A DNA stretch of 64,000 nt from Gluconobacter thailandicus F149-1 = NBRC 100600. GTDB taxonomy: Bacteria; Pseudomonadota; Alphaproteobacteria; Acetobacterales; Acetobacteraceae. The translations under genes were made by a program, and so were the position numbers. Positions 45,052 to 54,819 of the stretch are shown here, one piece after another. The stretch covers positions 62,001 to 126,000 of the forward strand of contig NZ_BANH01000028.1 of the NCBI RefSeq assembly GCF_000964465.1, written 5' to 3'. How positions within the stretch are numbered: the stretch's first letter is position 1; every line of letters starts with the position of its first letter. The notes beneath the pieces were generated by a model. That model worked only from the letters and a program-made list of their open reading frames with translations. It searched no databases and was not told the origin of the DNA.

Positions 45052-45639
45052 ATGAACACCTTCAAGACCCCCCCGAAGGGCGGCATGACCGATGAAATGG
45101 CTCGTGCCGCAGCCAAGTACACCGCCCGTCAGACCGATCCCGAGCACGATTCAGATCCGTTCAGCGAGGGTGATTCCATCGTTTACGCAGCTCATGGCGT
45201 AGGACGGGTGGAAAAGATCGGTATGGTCGAAGTGGCCGATACCATGATCGAGATGATCCAGATCTCGTTCCCTGGAAACCAGATGACTCTGCGCATCCCG
45301 CTGGCCAAGGCCCGCAAGGCTGGCCTGCGCAAGATTGTCACCCGGGACATCGTGGACAAGGCAATGACGGTCATCAAGGGCAAGCCACATGTCAGCAAAG
45401 GCATGTGGGCCCGTCGTGCCGTCGCTTATCAGGAAAAGATCAACTCCGGTGATCTGATCCAGATTGCGGAAGTCCTCCGTGACCTGCGTCGGAACGTGGA
45501 CAGCCTTGATGGCAGCTTCTCCGAGCGCAAGCTTTTCGAAGCCGCACAGGAACGCTTCGTTGCGGAAGTTGCCGTCCTCGAGAACACAGACCCCGCAACG
45601 GTTCTCGAGAGCCTGACCAAGACCATGAAGGCCGCCTGA
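45052..45639 (+). CDS. CarD-family transcriptional regulator
   Basis: A 195-residue protein with the CarD_CdnL_TRCF N-terminal Tudor-like domain (DSIVYAAHGVGRVEKI at about 41-56) followed by a helical C-terminal half. CarD-type proteins bind RNA polymerase beta and stabilise open complexes at promoters. I start at the ATG at 45052; the frame is open from a TTG at 44998 just after the bestrophin gene, and no strong ribosome site decides. A perfect 15-base inverted repeat follows the stop. Confidence 0.88.
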   Translation: MNTFKTPPKGGMTDEMARAAAKYTARQTDPEHDSDPFSEGDSIVYAAHGVGRVEKIGMVEVADTMIEMIQISFPGNQMTLRIPLAKARKAGLRKIVTRDIVDKAMTVIKGKPHVSKGMWARRAVAYQEKINSGDLIQIAEVLRDLRRNVDSLDGSFSERKLFEAAQERFVAEVAVLENTDPATVLESLTKTMKAA

Positions 45640-45651
45640 GCCTTCCAAATT

Positions 45652-45687
45652 CTGTGATGTTTTCATGTCATTATGAAAACATCACAG
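45652..45687. promoter_or_regulatory. Perfect 15-base inverted repeat after the CarD gene
   Basis: CTGTGATGTTTTCAT (45652-45666) and ATGAAAACATCACAG (45673-45687) are exact reverse complements around a six-base loop GTCATT. There is no T-run after it, so a classical terminator is unlikely. It could be an mRNA 3' stabiliser or a binding site. Confidence 0.6.
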
Positions 45688-45795
45688 CTTGAAAAGCATC
45701 CTTCAGGCCTTTTCCGCGTTGGCGATATGGAAGGCCGCTCCCAGATGCCCTATCCCATCTTTAAATCATTGACGCTCAGGAAAAGGTAAGGACCT

Positions 45796-46596
45796 ATGGC
45801 CGCCCCTTACAGCAATCGTTTCGCCGGCAAGAAAGTACTCGTTACGGGTGCATCCCAGGGTATTGGTGAGGCCACAGCCCTCCGCTTTGCAGAAGAAGGC
45901 GCTCAGGTCGCACTGAATGGCCGCAAGGAAGACAAGCTGATTGCTGTCCGCGATAAGCTTCCGAAGGTTTCTGGCGGTGAACATCCGATCGCCACAGGTG
46001 ACATCTCCAAGGAAGCGGACGTCCGCCGCCTGATGCGCGAAAGCATCGAGGCCATGGGTGGACTGGATATTCTGGTCTGCAACGCAGGTTACCAGATCCA
46101 GTCTCCGTCCGAGGACATCAAGCTGGAAGACTTCGAAGGCGTGATGGCCGTCAATGTCACTGGCGTGATGTTGCCATGTCGCGAAGCCATCAAGTACTGG
46201 CTTGAAAACGGCATTCAGGGAGCGATCGTCGTGAACTCCTCTGTTCACCAGATCATCCCGAAGCCTCACTATCTCGGCTATTCTGCTTCCAAAGGCGCCG
46301 TAGGTAACATCGTCCGCACGCTGGCTCTGGAATACGCAAGCCGTGGCATCCGTGTGAACGCGGTCGCACCGGGTGCCATCGTGACGCCAATCAACATGTC
46401 CTGGGTCAATGATCCCGTGCAGTACAAGAACGTGTCTGATCACATTCCGATGAAGCGCCCAGGCGAAGGCCGGGAAATTGCTGATGCCGTCACGTTTCTT
46501 GCGGCGGAAGACAGCACCTACATCACAGGTCAAACCCTCTATGTGGATGGCGGCCTGACGTTGTATGGTGACTTCGAAAAGAACTGGTCCTCGTAA
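45796..46596 (+). CDS. Short-chain dehydrogenase, glucose 1-dehydrogenase-like
   Basis: A 266-residue NAD(P)-dependent short-chain dehydrogenase with TGASQGIG, the CNAG motif, and Ser-Tyr-Lys in VNSSVHQ...GYSASKG. I recognise a close likeness to the soluble glucose 1-dehydrogenase of Gluconobacter, including the N-terminus RFAGKKVLVTGASQGIGEA and the C-terminus GGLTLYGDFEKNWSS. Such enzymes oxidise glucose with NADP in the cytoplasm, apart from the membrane-bound PQQ enzyme. AAGG precedes the ATG. The likeness is from memory and the substrate is not proven; a polyol is possible. The gene is followed three bases later by a receiver-domain gene. Confidence 0.83.
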   Translation: MAAPYSNRFAGKKVLVTGASQGIGEATALRFAEEGAQVALNGRKEDKLIAVRDKLPKVSGGEHPIATGDISKEADVRRLMRESIEAMGGLDILVCNAGYQIQSPSEDIKLEDFEGVMAVNVTGVMLPCREAIKYWLENGIQGAIVVNSSVHQIIPKPHYLGYSASKGAVGNIVRTLALEYASRGIRVNAVAPGAIVTPINMSWVNDPVQYKNVSDHIPMKRPGEGREIADAVTFLAAEDSTYITGQTLYVDGGLTLYGDFEKNWSS

Positions 46597-46599
46597 TTC

Positions 46600-46980
46600 A
46601 TGACACCTTCCCTCACTGTTCTCATCATTGAAGATGATTTCCTGATCCGTACCTGTCTTGTGGAATTCCTGCAGGACAGCGGACTGATCGTGAGGGAAGC
46701 CGGAACCTGCGCTGAAGCGATCGCCTGCATTACTTCAGAGCCGAGACTTGATGCCCTTGTGGCAGACATGGCCCTTCCTGATGGCGATGGCATGAGCCTT
46801 AGCCATCAGGCACGCCAGCGCTGGCCCAATATTCCGGTCATCTATATCAGCGGCCATGGCGATCTGCGCCGGGATGAGACGTCTGGCGATCCGGCACAGG
46901 ATCGCTTTCTTTCCAAACCCTATTCTCTGGCCGCCATCCTGAAAGCTATTCAGGAGATGGCAGAGCCGGTTTCCGGCTAG
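46600..46980 (+). CDS. Single-domain response regulator
   Basis: A 126-residue receiver domain without an output domain. The acidic pocket is Asp12-Asp13, the phosphoacceptor Asp56 (VADMALPDGDG), and Lys106 (LSKPYSL) completes the site. It lies three bases after the dehydrogenase gene and 11 before the TPR gene, with no histidine kinase in the window. Lone receivers usually pass phosphate in a relay or bind a partner such as a kinase. Confidence 0.9.
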   Translation: MTPSLTVLIIEDDFLIRTCLVEFLQDSGLIVREAGTCAEAIACITSEPRLDALVADMALPDGDGMSLSHQARQRWPNIPVIYISGHGDLRRDETSGDPAQDRFLSKPYSLAAILKAIQEMAEPVSG

Positions 46981-46991
46981 GGCAGGTATCC

Positions 46992-48575
46992 ATGAGCAGT
47001 GTTAGCGACATCGCGTTACCGTCCCCTGTTGATCACCGCCTGAAGGAGGCGGATCAAAGTCTGAGAGCCGGCGACGCAGAAACTGCTCTTGATATGCTCC
47101 TCCCTCTTCCGGAGAGCGATGCCGTTCATCTGACCAGAGGCCGCGCGTTCTTCCGCCTTGCCCGGTATAGGGATGCAGCAGCAGAGCTTGAAAAAGCCAC
47201 CCGACCCTTCGGGGGCCATGCGGTTGCCGCCCTTATCGACGAAGCGGTGGCCCTTCGTCGTAGAGGTGACCTACTCTTCCTGCTTGCGGAAAGCCGTAAA
47301 ATTGCACCGCATGATCCGCGCCTTCTGGATGCACAGGGGAATATTCTCATGCACCTGGGTCGCTTCGATGAATCGGAGATCTGTCTGCGGGAAAGCCTGA
47401 AACGCCGACCGAATGACAAGGGCACTCTCAATCTTCTGGCCATGAACCTGACCGAACAGGGACGCTTCGATGAAGCACTGGCCATTCTGGACAATCTTCG
47501 TCAACGCGCTCCTGATGAATGGGGGCCGGGCTGCAACATGGCTGCTATCCTGAACAACATCGGGCGCCTTGAAGAAGCGGCGAACATCTATCGGGAAACC
47601 ATTCCCCTCGCCCCGAACGAAGCTGCCCTCAGGCTCAATCATTCCATTGCAATGCTCAAGAGCGGCCGTATGGCTCAGGGCTGGGCCGAACATGAATGGC
47701 GCTTCGGAATCCCCGGGCACACGAACCTCCCGCAGAACCGCCTCCTGCCCAATATCACGCCCTCCCTGAACCTTGAGGGAAGGCGCATCCTCGTGACGCA
47801 GGAGGAAGGTCTCGGCGATACGCTAATGTATCTCCGGTATATCCCGGCTCTGGCGCGAACAGGAGCCATTGTTCATATCTGGGGCACTTCCACGCTTGCG
47901 GGGCTATGCCGCCGCGTTGAAGGCGTCACCATCGTTCAGCATGGCGGCGAGACACCGGAATACGATTATCACTGCCCGTTCATAAGCCTTCCCCGCGCGT
48001 TCTCGGCCACGCCCAATGCCATGGGAGCACCTGTTCCCTATCTGCACGCAGACCCCGTCAAAGTCAGCCAGTGGAAGAAAATCCTTCGTACCGACCGTAA
48101 TTTGCGTGTTGGTCTGGTCTGGGCAGGTGGTGCGCGGCCGGAAAATACAGGTGCACAGATGGTGGACCGCCAACGCTCCATGCCCCTCTCGGCACTGGCT
48201 CCGCTGGCCGACCTGGAGGGTATCAGCTTCTATTCCCTCCAGAAGGATGAACCAGCCCTGCAAAGGCTCGATTTTCCAGGTCCGCTGGTGGATTTCATGC
48301 CGCAGTGCCTTGATATGGACGACACGGCTGCCCTCGTCTCATGTCTCGATCTGGTCGTGTCCGTAGATACGTCCATGGTGCATCTGGCCGGAGGACTTGG
48401 AAAACCTGTCATCATGATGGACAGGTTTAACAACTGCTGGCGCTGGCTTCACGGCCGGGACGACAGCCCGTGGTATCCGAAAATGAAAATCGTCCGCCAG
48501 ACCCGTTTCCGGGACTGGTCGGACGTCGTGACCCGGGTCAAATCACTGCTTGAAGAAGCGGTTCGCGTTTCTTAA
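46992..48575 (+). CDS. TPR protein with C-terminal glycosyltransferase-9-like domain
   Basis: A 527-residue protein of two parts. Residues 1 to about 235 form TPR repeats (LRAGDAETALDMLLPL, GRFDESEICLRESLKRRPNDKGTLNLLAMNL, GRFDEALAILDNL, GRLEEAANIYRETIPLAPNEAALRLN). Residues from about 275 resemble the GT9/heptosyltransferase fold: the LVTQEEGLGDTLMYLRYIP opening and the SVDTSMVHLAGGLGKPVIMM motif. Such proteins are common in alphaproteobacteria and may glycosylate proteins or polysaccharides. The donor is unknown. It ends five bases before the convergent tamB stop, without an obvious terminator. Confidence 0.82.
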   Translation: MSSVSDIALPSPVDHRLKEADQSLRAGDAETALDMLLPLPESDAVHLTRGRAFFRLARYRDAAAELEKATRPFGGHAVAALIDEAVALRRRGDLLFLLAESRKIAPHDPRLLDAQGNILMHLGRFDESEICLRESLKRRPNDKGTLNLLAMNLTEQGRFDEALAILDNLRQRAPDEWGPGCNMAAILNNIGRLEEAANIYRETIPLAPNEAALRLNHSIAMLKSGRMAQGWAEHEWRFGIPGHTNLPQNRLLPNITPSLNLEGRRILVTQEEGLGDTLMYLRYIPALARTGAIVHIWGTSTLAGLCRRVEGVTIVQHGGETPEYDYHCPFISLPRAFSATPNAMGAPVPYLHADPVKVSQWKKILRTDRNLRVGLVWAGGARPENTGAQMVDRQRSMPLSALAPLADLEGISFYSLQKDEPALQRLDFPGPLVDFMPQCLDMDDTAALVSCLDLVVSVDTSMVHLAGGLGKPVIMMDRFNNCWRWLHGRDDSPWYPKMKIVRQTRFRDWSDVVTRVKSLLEEAVRVS

Positions 48576-48580
48576 TCAGT

Positions 48581-51500
48581 TCAGTAATCGAAACCATAAG
48601 ACAGGCCGATACTGGATCCCGGATCGTTTTCCGGAGTGGTGAAGCCTGTCACCTGTCCACCTGTTCCGACCGTCGTGTTGAGCTTGAGGCGCTTCGTCAG
48701 ATCAATCTGAACCTGGGCCTGCGTGCCGGAACCGGATGTCGCCTGTTTGGCGCCTACATAGACGCCCTTCATGACGTATTTTCCGGCTTCCACGCTGGTG
48801 CCGCCGTTATCGACGCCACTGCCACCGCCTACCGCCAGGCGATCAAGCCCAAGTGCATTTCGCACCTTCCCGAGCGGATCAAAGGACGACCCCCCTGCAA
48901 GCTGAGCCACGGCGGCTGCAAGTTCTGCAAGCTGCGTCGTCGAAAGGGAATGGGCGTCTGTGCCGAAGAGCAGAATGGCCAGGACTTCATCCCGCGGCTG
49001 TGTCGGCACGGATGCGAAGTCGATCTTCGGCGCGCTGGCGTACCCTGTGACCAGAAGACTCGCCAGCGTTCCCTTGGCATTACGATCCGCCCGGAAATCC
49101 AGGCTCGGATCGAGCTTGTGGTTCACACCCGTGCCATTAAACGCGACACGGCCATGCGTGAAGTTCAGGTTGATTCCGGCAAGGTTGAAGTTGCCGCGCT
49201 TCATGTCGAAACCACCGGTCACTGATGGTGCACTGCTGGTACCACCGACATGCAGTTTGCCCTGCATTTCGGCGTCCAGACCATGCCCCTGCACCACGAA
49301 CTGTCCCGGCGAGACCACGTCGATAGCCAGACCAATGATCAGAGCACTGGTCGTGTCCGGCGCCTTCTGGCCGGGACGCACCACATCCAGTTGCGCCACA
49401 GAGGCCGGCATGGAGTTAGGGATATTTACCGTCACGCTCGGAAGAACAATCTTCCCGTCCACATCGACCCGGGTCGTGGCCTGTCCGTGAATATGGAGGT
49501 CCGTGTTGATGGTGGCCGTTACCAGATCACTGGAAATCGGTCGCGCCTTGTTGGAAACGACCTTGATATCCACCGGCAGCCCCGGACGGAAAACACCGAC
49601 CGTCCCTGTCAGACCAATCGTTCCCTGCCCTGCATGAGCCAGAACGTTCTGAAGCGTCAGGGTGTCTCCTGACGCCACAATGGCACCATTGATATCCGTC
49701 AGGCGGACGCCCTGCGCATAGTGATCAAAAGAAACATTCCGCAGGTCGACCTGTCCTGTTGCCCGAGGCTGGGTCGCGTTTCCGGTGACGTTAAGATTGA
49801 TCCCGACCTGGCCCTTTGTCGCCATGCCGCTCGCACCCAGAACACCGTTCGCAACAGACAGATCCACATGGCCCGTCGTATTCAGGGCGATCGCACCATC
49901 CGTCGAGGTAGGAGCCATCCCACGAACGGCCAGAGCCACCTTGGGACCCGCCGAAAGCGTCGCATCCACCTTTGCCGTTTTTCCGGCAAGACCGATATTC
50001 GCCAGAATTTCCGCGGCGGGTAATGAAGCGGCCGGTCCCGTCTGCATTTTCAAACCATGGGCGTTGAGAGACACGGTTCCGGTCGGTGCATCCAGTGTTC
50101 CGCCCAGATTGGCCTTTGCAGAAATGGTACCACTCGCGGCGAGGTCTGGCGCGAATGGCTTGGCAATTGCAGGCGTCAGACGGTCCACAGTTGCGGTCAG
50201 GGCAAGCCGGGGCTTGATCGAGCCGGCAACATCAATCGTTGCAGGTGCAACCCCCTTCGGCGCCAGCGTCGCACGCAGATGATCCACGCCCATGATATCC
50301 CCGAAGGACACATTGGCTGGCCCACCCAAGCGGATATATTCGTCCTTTGCCATAGCCGTCAGACGGTCAATACGAACGGTCTTCTTCGGAAGGTTCAGCA
50401 GGACCGCTGTATCGACGTTAGCGGGTGCCCCCATGACGTTCTGAAAAGCCCCGTTAAGCGTCAGGGCCATCGCGGATTGCGGTCCTTTGACCGTTGCGTG
50501 AGCCTTGCCGGTAATATCCTGCGAACGAACACCCGCCAGATCCAGTGTCAGATCCGGGGCCGGATCATCAATCGGATTGGAGATCATGCCCTTCAGAGTC
50601 AGGGACTGTACGCTCGCCTGAGCCATGGCCAACGCACCATCTAGCCCGAGTTTGACCTGTGGCGGTGCGCCTTGCGGCTCGGTCGTATGAATGGAAAGAG
50701 CCAGATGTCCCTTGATGGCCTGACCGATCAGACGCTGGAAATCCGCAAGGTTCTTGACGCTGAGATCCAGATCACCCAGCGGCACCTTGGCGCCACTGGG
50801 TAGGCGAAGTTTGCCCTGCCCGGTAAGGCTGTTCCAGCTCAGCTTGTTCAGATCAACATGGAATGCGCCATCATCCGTTTTCTGCACGGCACTATCCAGC
50901 ACCAGCGGCGCGTGATCCAGCGTTCCGTGAGCGGTCAGCGTACCCTGTGGATGTGAGGGCAAATGCTGGAAATCCGCATTCAGTGCTACTGGCCCCTTCG
51001 CAACATCCTTTGTCCCGAACTCGCCTTCCAGACCGGCTTTGACAGCCAGATCATCGGTCGGTCCATCCGCCGTGGCCGTCAGGGTCGTATTGCCGAGGAG
51101 CGTCGGGCTGACCTGCTTCAGATCAGGCAGCGCAACCGTTGCCTTCGTCTGCATCCGGTTGCCATGCGCCATATCCACGATGGCCGAGACCAGAACATGG
51201 AGCGCCTGACCATCCAGCCCGAAATTCTTCACCGTCAGAACATTGGCCGGAGACTTGCTGAGTTGCAGAGCCAGATGGCCGTCCTTGCCGATCAGATGCA
51301 AAGCCTGCGGCTGGCCGCCCGTGATGGAAATCGTGCCCGCGCTCTGGAGGGTCAGGTCATCATGATCCGTCACCGGCATGGCGAAATCAGCCGCCAGTGC
51401 AGCGTTTCCGCTCAGATCCGTGCTGCCCATGGCGGCAAGCGGGTGCAGGTCCGGCAATGTCAGCGTGACGTGACCGGATGCTGCAGGCTTAAGTGTCGTG

Positions 51501-52720
51501 TTTGCATTCATCTGGATCAGCGGGTGACTGACTGTCGCCACAACCGGCATGGTCGCCGTAAGCGGGTGCGCCGTCACATCCAGCGTCAACGGAGCAGATG
51601 CCAACAGTGTGGGCTGGGGTCCGGGTACACGCAGACCCGTCAAGGCGGCCTGAAGATGCGCGATCGTATCTTCGGGTTTGGGCGTTTCGGTCCCGTCAAA
51701 TGTCGCGTGCAGATGCCCGATGGAAGCTCCACCTGCGGTCAAGGCGTCGATGTCCAGAAGGCCCTGTCCAGCAGGAGCTTTCAAAGGCCCGTGCAGATCA
51801 GTGTTCAGAGCAATCGCATTCCAGCCAATTCCCGGCTTCAGGGTCATGGCAGGCGCATTGGCCTTGACGTGCAGGGTTGCAACATTGGTGTAGAGATTGA
51901 TCTGACCGGTTGATGAGGCCGTAATCGGACCGGCGCTCAGCCCGAAAACAAGATCGGCAGCAGTGCGCGGTCCGGACAGGTTCAGGTGCGTATCTACAGG
52001 ATCAAGCTGCGGGAACTGTCCGAGCGTAGTCGCAAACCCGTTGACGCCTTCCTTATAGGTAAGCTCCAGAGCAATACGGTCTTTGGGGGTTTGAGCCGCC
52101 AGCGTCAGGCCACCCGGTGCATCCAGACGGTTCAGTTGCAGCGCGATATCCATCTTCGGAAGCGACTGCACTGTTACGCCATTCAGGAAGGGCGCGATTG
52201 AGGCGATATGCGCATGTCCGTTCAGCGTGAAGACCGTAGGTTTACCCGTGAAGTCAGGCCCGATTTCGATACGGCCAACATTCAGCGCATCCAGATCCAC
52301 CCGAATGTTGAGCTTCGACGGGTTGGACTTCGTCTGTGTTTCAGTCGTCGTCTGCGTCGTATCCGAGACGGGGCTGCGGAGCAGCGCGAGACGGCTGGCA
52401 CTCAGAACCTTGACGTGCGCATCCATGCGCAGAAGGGAGAGCGGAGACCAGCGAAGTTCGAAATGGTCCAGCTCCAGCCAGACACCCTTGCTGTCCTTCA
52501 CGCGAAGTTCCGCCAGCGTCAGATGCTGCGGAAGCACACCCGACAACCCGGCGATCTGCACCATGCCACCCGTCAGTGGGCCGACTTTGCTTTCGATCAG
52601 CCGCTGCCCTGGCCCGATATTGATGCCAATGAGCACCACTGCGAGCGCCAAAACAACCAGCCCGAGCGGAACGCCGACAACGAGACCAACACTCCAGAGA
52701 ATGATCCTGCGGGCGCGCAT
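48581..52720 (-). CDS. tamB: Translocation and assembly module TamB
   Basis: A 1379-residue inner-membrane-anchored protein that spans the periplasm and, with TamA, helps insert outer-membrane proteins or move phospholipids. It has one N-terminal helix (about 6-28). Most of the chain is repetitive beta structure (AsmA/TamB-like). The C-terminal DUF490 domain contains FNLAGINLNFTHGRVAFNG and AILLFGTDAHSLSTTQLAELAAA. The ATG at 52720 overlaps the tamA stop by one base; a longer frame to 52756 would add 12 residues. Confidence 0.92.
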   Translation of the reverse strand: MRARRIILWSVGLVVGVPLGLVVLALAVVLIGINIGPGQRLIESKVGPLTGGMVQIAGLSGVLPQHLTLAELRVKDSKGVWLELDHFELRWSPLSLLRMDAHVKVLSASRLALLRSPVSDTTQTTTETQTKSNPSKLNIRVDLDALNVGRIEIGPDFTGKPTVFTLNGHAHIASIAPFLNGVTVQSLPKMDIALQLNRLDAPGGLTLAAQTPKDRIALELTYKEGVNGFATTLGQFPQLDPVDTHLNLSGPRTAADLVFGLSAGPITASSTGQINLYTNVATLHVKANAPAMTLKPGIGWNAIALNTDLHGPLKAPAGQGLLDIDALTAGGASIGHLHATFDGTETPKPEDTIAHLQAALTGLRVPGPQPTLLASAPLTLDVTAHPLTATMPVVATVSHPLIQMNANTTLKPAASGHVTLTLPDLHPLAAMGSTDLSGNAALAADFAMPVTDHDDLTLQSAGTISITGGQPQALHLIGKDGHLALQLSKSPANVLTVKNFGLDGQALHVLVSAIVDMAHGNRMQTKATVALPDLKQVSPTLLGNTTLTATADGPTDDLAVKAGLEGEFGTKDVAKGPVALNADFQHLPSHPQGTLTAHGTLDHAPLVLDSAVQKTDDGAFHVDLNKLSWNSLTGQGKLRLPSGAKVPLGDLDLSVKNLADFQRLIGQAIKGHLALSIHTTEPQGAPPQVKLGLDGALAMAQASVQSLTLKGMISNPIDDPAPDLTLDLAGVRSQDITGKAHATVKGPQSAMALTLNGAFQNVMGAPANVDTAVLLNLPKKTVRIDRLTAMAKDEYIRLGGPANVSFGDIMGVDHLRATLAPKGVAPATIDVAGSIKPRLALTATVDRLTPAIAKPFAPDLAASGTISAKANLGGTLDAPTGTVSLNAHGLKMQTGPAASLPAAEILANIGLAGKTAKVDATLSAGPKVALAVRGMAPTSTDGAIALNTTGHVDLSVANGVLGASGMATKGQVGINLNVTGNATQPRATGQVDLRNVSFDHYAQGVRLTDINGAIVASGDTLTLQNVLAHAGQGTIGLTGTVGVFRPGLPVDIKVVSNKARPISSDLVTATINTDLHIHGQATTRVDVDGKIVLPSVTVNIPNSMPASVAQLDVVRPGQKAPDTTSALIIGLAIDVVSPGQFVVQGHGLDAEMQGKLHVGGTSSAPSVTGGFDMKRGNFNLAGINLNFTHGRVAFNGTGVNHKLDPSLDFRADRNAKGTLASLLVTGYASAPKIDFASVPTQPRDEVLAILLFGTDAHSLSTTQLAELAAAVAQLAGGSSFDPLGKVRNALGLDRLAVGGGSGVDNGGTSVEAGKYVMKGVYVGAKQATSGSGTQAQVQIDLTKRLKLNTTVGTGGQVTGFTTPENDPGSSIGLSYGFDY

Positions 52721-54819
52721 CAGAAAGTCTCCCCAAGACCGATATAGAGTTCCCATTTGTCGCCATAAGCAGGGCGGTTCATTGGGAGAGCAACGTCAAC
52801 ACGGATAGGGCCGATCGGCGTGAAGTAACGAACGCCCGCACCATATCCGACACGGAGCGTTCCCTGCCCCGGCCGGGAGCCAGTGCCGACCTGACCGGCG
52901 TCCACGAAAGCCGCCACACCCAGATTCATTGGCAGCCGTTGGCGGAACTCGACCGTTCCTGCATCCAGAGACGTACCGCCAATGGCATATTTCGTGTTGC
53001 CATATTGCGGACCCACGCCCTGATACCGGAAGCCACGAACCGTCGCAGGTCCACCGGCATAAAGTCGCTGATCCGGGGGGATCTGGTAAGTGGATGCACC
53101 CTGAACCGATCCGACAGTGCCACGCACGGCAATGACGCTCTTGCCGGGTTTGGTCAGCCCAATCCGGGCAAGGTCAAAGTATGTGGAGACCTGCGCGGAC
53201 AGGAGTGTGAAGAAGGATGTTCCGTTTTCCAGTGACACCGACGGAGAAGCAGACAGGGAGGCACGGATGCCGTGAGTCGCAGGGTCGATCGGGTTTGAAA
53301 GCTGGGTACTGTCATAGGTCGCGCTGAGTGGTGCGGACACGATGAAATAATTCCGTGTGTCGCCAAACTGCTGAATCTGCTCCTGCATTCCCATGAGACC
53401 GCCTGACACGTACCAGAATTTGCCCAGGCGTCGGCCAATACCCCCGCGGAGGATAAAGGCTGTCTGATGATAGGAATAAAGAAGCTGCCGCACCGCTTCC
53501 ACACGCAGGCTCAGGTTCTGGTTCTTATGCAGGAAGTCTGGCTTGCTGAAATCGGCATAAACATCGTAGCCCAAGCCCTGCTGGGCTGAACCGCCGAGGC
53601 CTGTCAGCAGAGCTGTCAGCTTGAGCTGCTCGGCATTTCCGAGAAGGTTATGATGCGTCCAGGTCACACCGGCGCGCCCACCCAGATCGGTTGAATAGCC
53701 GGCCTGAACCGCGACGGTGCGCCTTTTGGCTTCCTTGAAATCGAAATCGACAGGCATGGCCTGGGAAACGCCGGGCACCAGGGTTTTACCCGGCCCAAGC
53801 GTTACGATTGGCGGCGCATTGTGCACCTGAACTGAAGAGAATACTCCGACGGCTGCAAGATCCTGTCGGGCAGCCTCAATCTTGGACGGCTGATACAGTT
53901 CGCCTTCCTTGATCGTCAGGCGCCGACGGAGGAACGACTGGTGCACGCGCTGCAATCCGTCCATCCCGACAGGGCCAATAACGACCTTGGGGCCTTTTCC
54001 GACCCGGAAGACCACATCCAGCGTATTATCATGAGGCTGAAGATAGGCGAGCGGCGTAGAGACATCCGCCACGGCATACCCTTCTTCCTGCAACTGTGTG
54101 AGCAGATTGCCCTGTGCCGCGAGCACATCCGAAGCAACGGCAGGTTGACCGGATTTGAGCTTGAACGCTTTCAGTTCGTCGGCAGTCAGTGCAACAGGTT
54201 CGCCTTGAGCAGCAGCGTCTCCGGTCGTTGCCGGGACGCCCATCTTGTCCGCTGTCTGCGCCTTGCTGGTCGCGGGAGCTGCACTGCCCTGTGGGGATGG
54301 CGCCTTTGCGGGAGCGTCAGACGGTTGAGCCGCTGTAGGTGGCGGCGTGGTCAGGGTGATCCTGCCAAGATGGAACTGCGGCCCTATCGTAGCCGATACC
54401 GTAATGCTGACCTTGCCGTCTTTGGGGAGCGCCTCCAGAGCGTCTGGCAGAGCCGGATCACGCCCGTCCAGTTCCTGATTCCCGACCTTGATACGAATTG
54501 TAACGGTACCCGCATAATAGCCCTGTGACTGTAATGCGGTATCCACACGGTCGTAATCCGCACGGATACGCCCCGCCAGCGCATAAGGCCCGACGGCGTG
54601 CGTCGTCTTCAGCGTCTGAAGCTGGGATGAAGCCTGTATGGCAGCATCAATCTCAGCATTCTTGGTTGGCTGGATAGTGACGGAATACGGAACGGTTTTT
54701 TCCGCCGCCTCACCACTGGAGGGAGCATCTGCCCATGCTTTATCGACATGACAGCAGGGTGCCATGGCTCCAAAAGCGAGGGAGAGAGAAACGACTGACG
54801 AGCGACGGCCTGGCTTCAC
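52720..54819 (-). CDS. tamA: Outer-membrane assembly protein TamA (BamA superfamily)
   Basis: A 699-residue Omp85 protein with a signal peptide, POTRA domains in the N-terminal half, and a C-terminal 16-stranded barrel ending DKWELYIGLGETF. The barrel signature RLYAGGPATVRGFRYQGVGP corresponds to the conserved VRGF/Y lid motif. I start at the GTG at 54819: AGGA lies six bases before it and a signal peptide follows. The frame is open to 54954, but that leader is not protein-like. A Pro/Ala/Ser-rich stretch of roughly 70 residues interrupts the POTRA region. Confidence 0.92.
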   Translation of the reverse strand: MKPGRRSSVVSLSLAFGAMAPCCHVDKAWADAPSSGEAAEKTVPYSVTIQPTKNAEIDAAIQASSQLQTLKTTHAVGPYALAGRIRADYDRVDTALQSQGYYAGTVTIRIKVGNQELDGRDPALPDALEALPKDGKVSITVSATIGPQFHLGRITLTTPPPTAAQPSDAPAKAPSPQGSAAPATSKAQTADKMGVPATTGDAAAQGEPVALTADELKAFKLKSGQPAVASDVLAAQGNLLTQLQEEGYAVADVSTPLAYLQPHDNTLDVVFRVGKGPKVVIGPVGMDGLQRVHQSFLRRRLTIKEGELYQPSKIEAARQDLAAVGVFSSVQVHNAPPIVTLGPGKTLVPGVSQAMPVDFDFKEAKRRTVAVQAGYSTDLGGRAGVTWTHHNLLGNAEQLKLTALLTGLGGSAQQGLGYDVYADFSKPDFLHKNQNLSLRVEAVRQLLYSYHQTAFILRGGIGRRLGKFWYVSGGLMGMQEQIQQFGDTRNYFIVSAPLSATYDSTQLSNPIDPATHGIRASLSASPSVSLENGTSFFTLLSAQVSTYFDLARIGLTKPGKSVIAVRGTVGSVQGASTYQIPPDQRLYAGGPATVRGFRYQGVGPQYGNTKYAIGGTSLDAGTVEFRQRLPMNLGVAAFVDAGQVGTGSRPGQGTLRVGYGAGVRYFTPIGPIRVDVALPMNRPAYGDKWELYIGLGETF

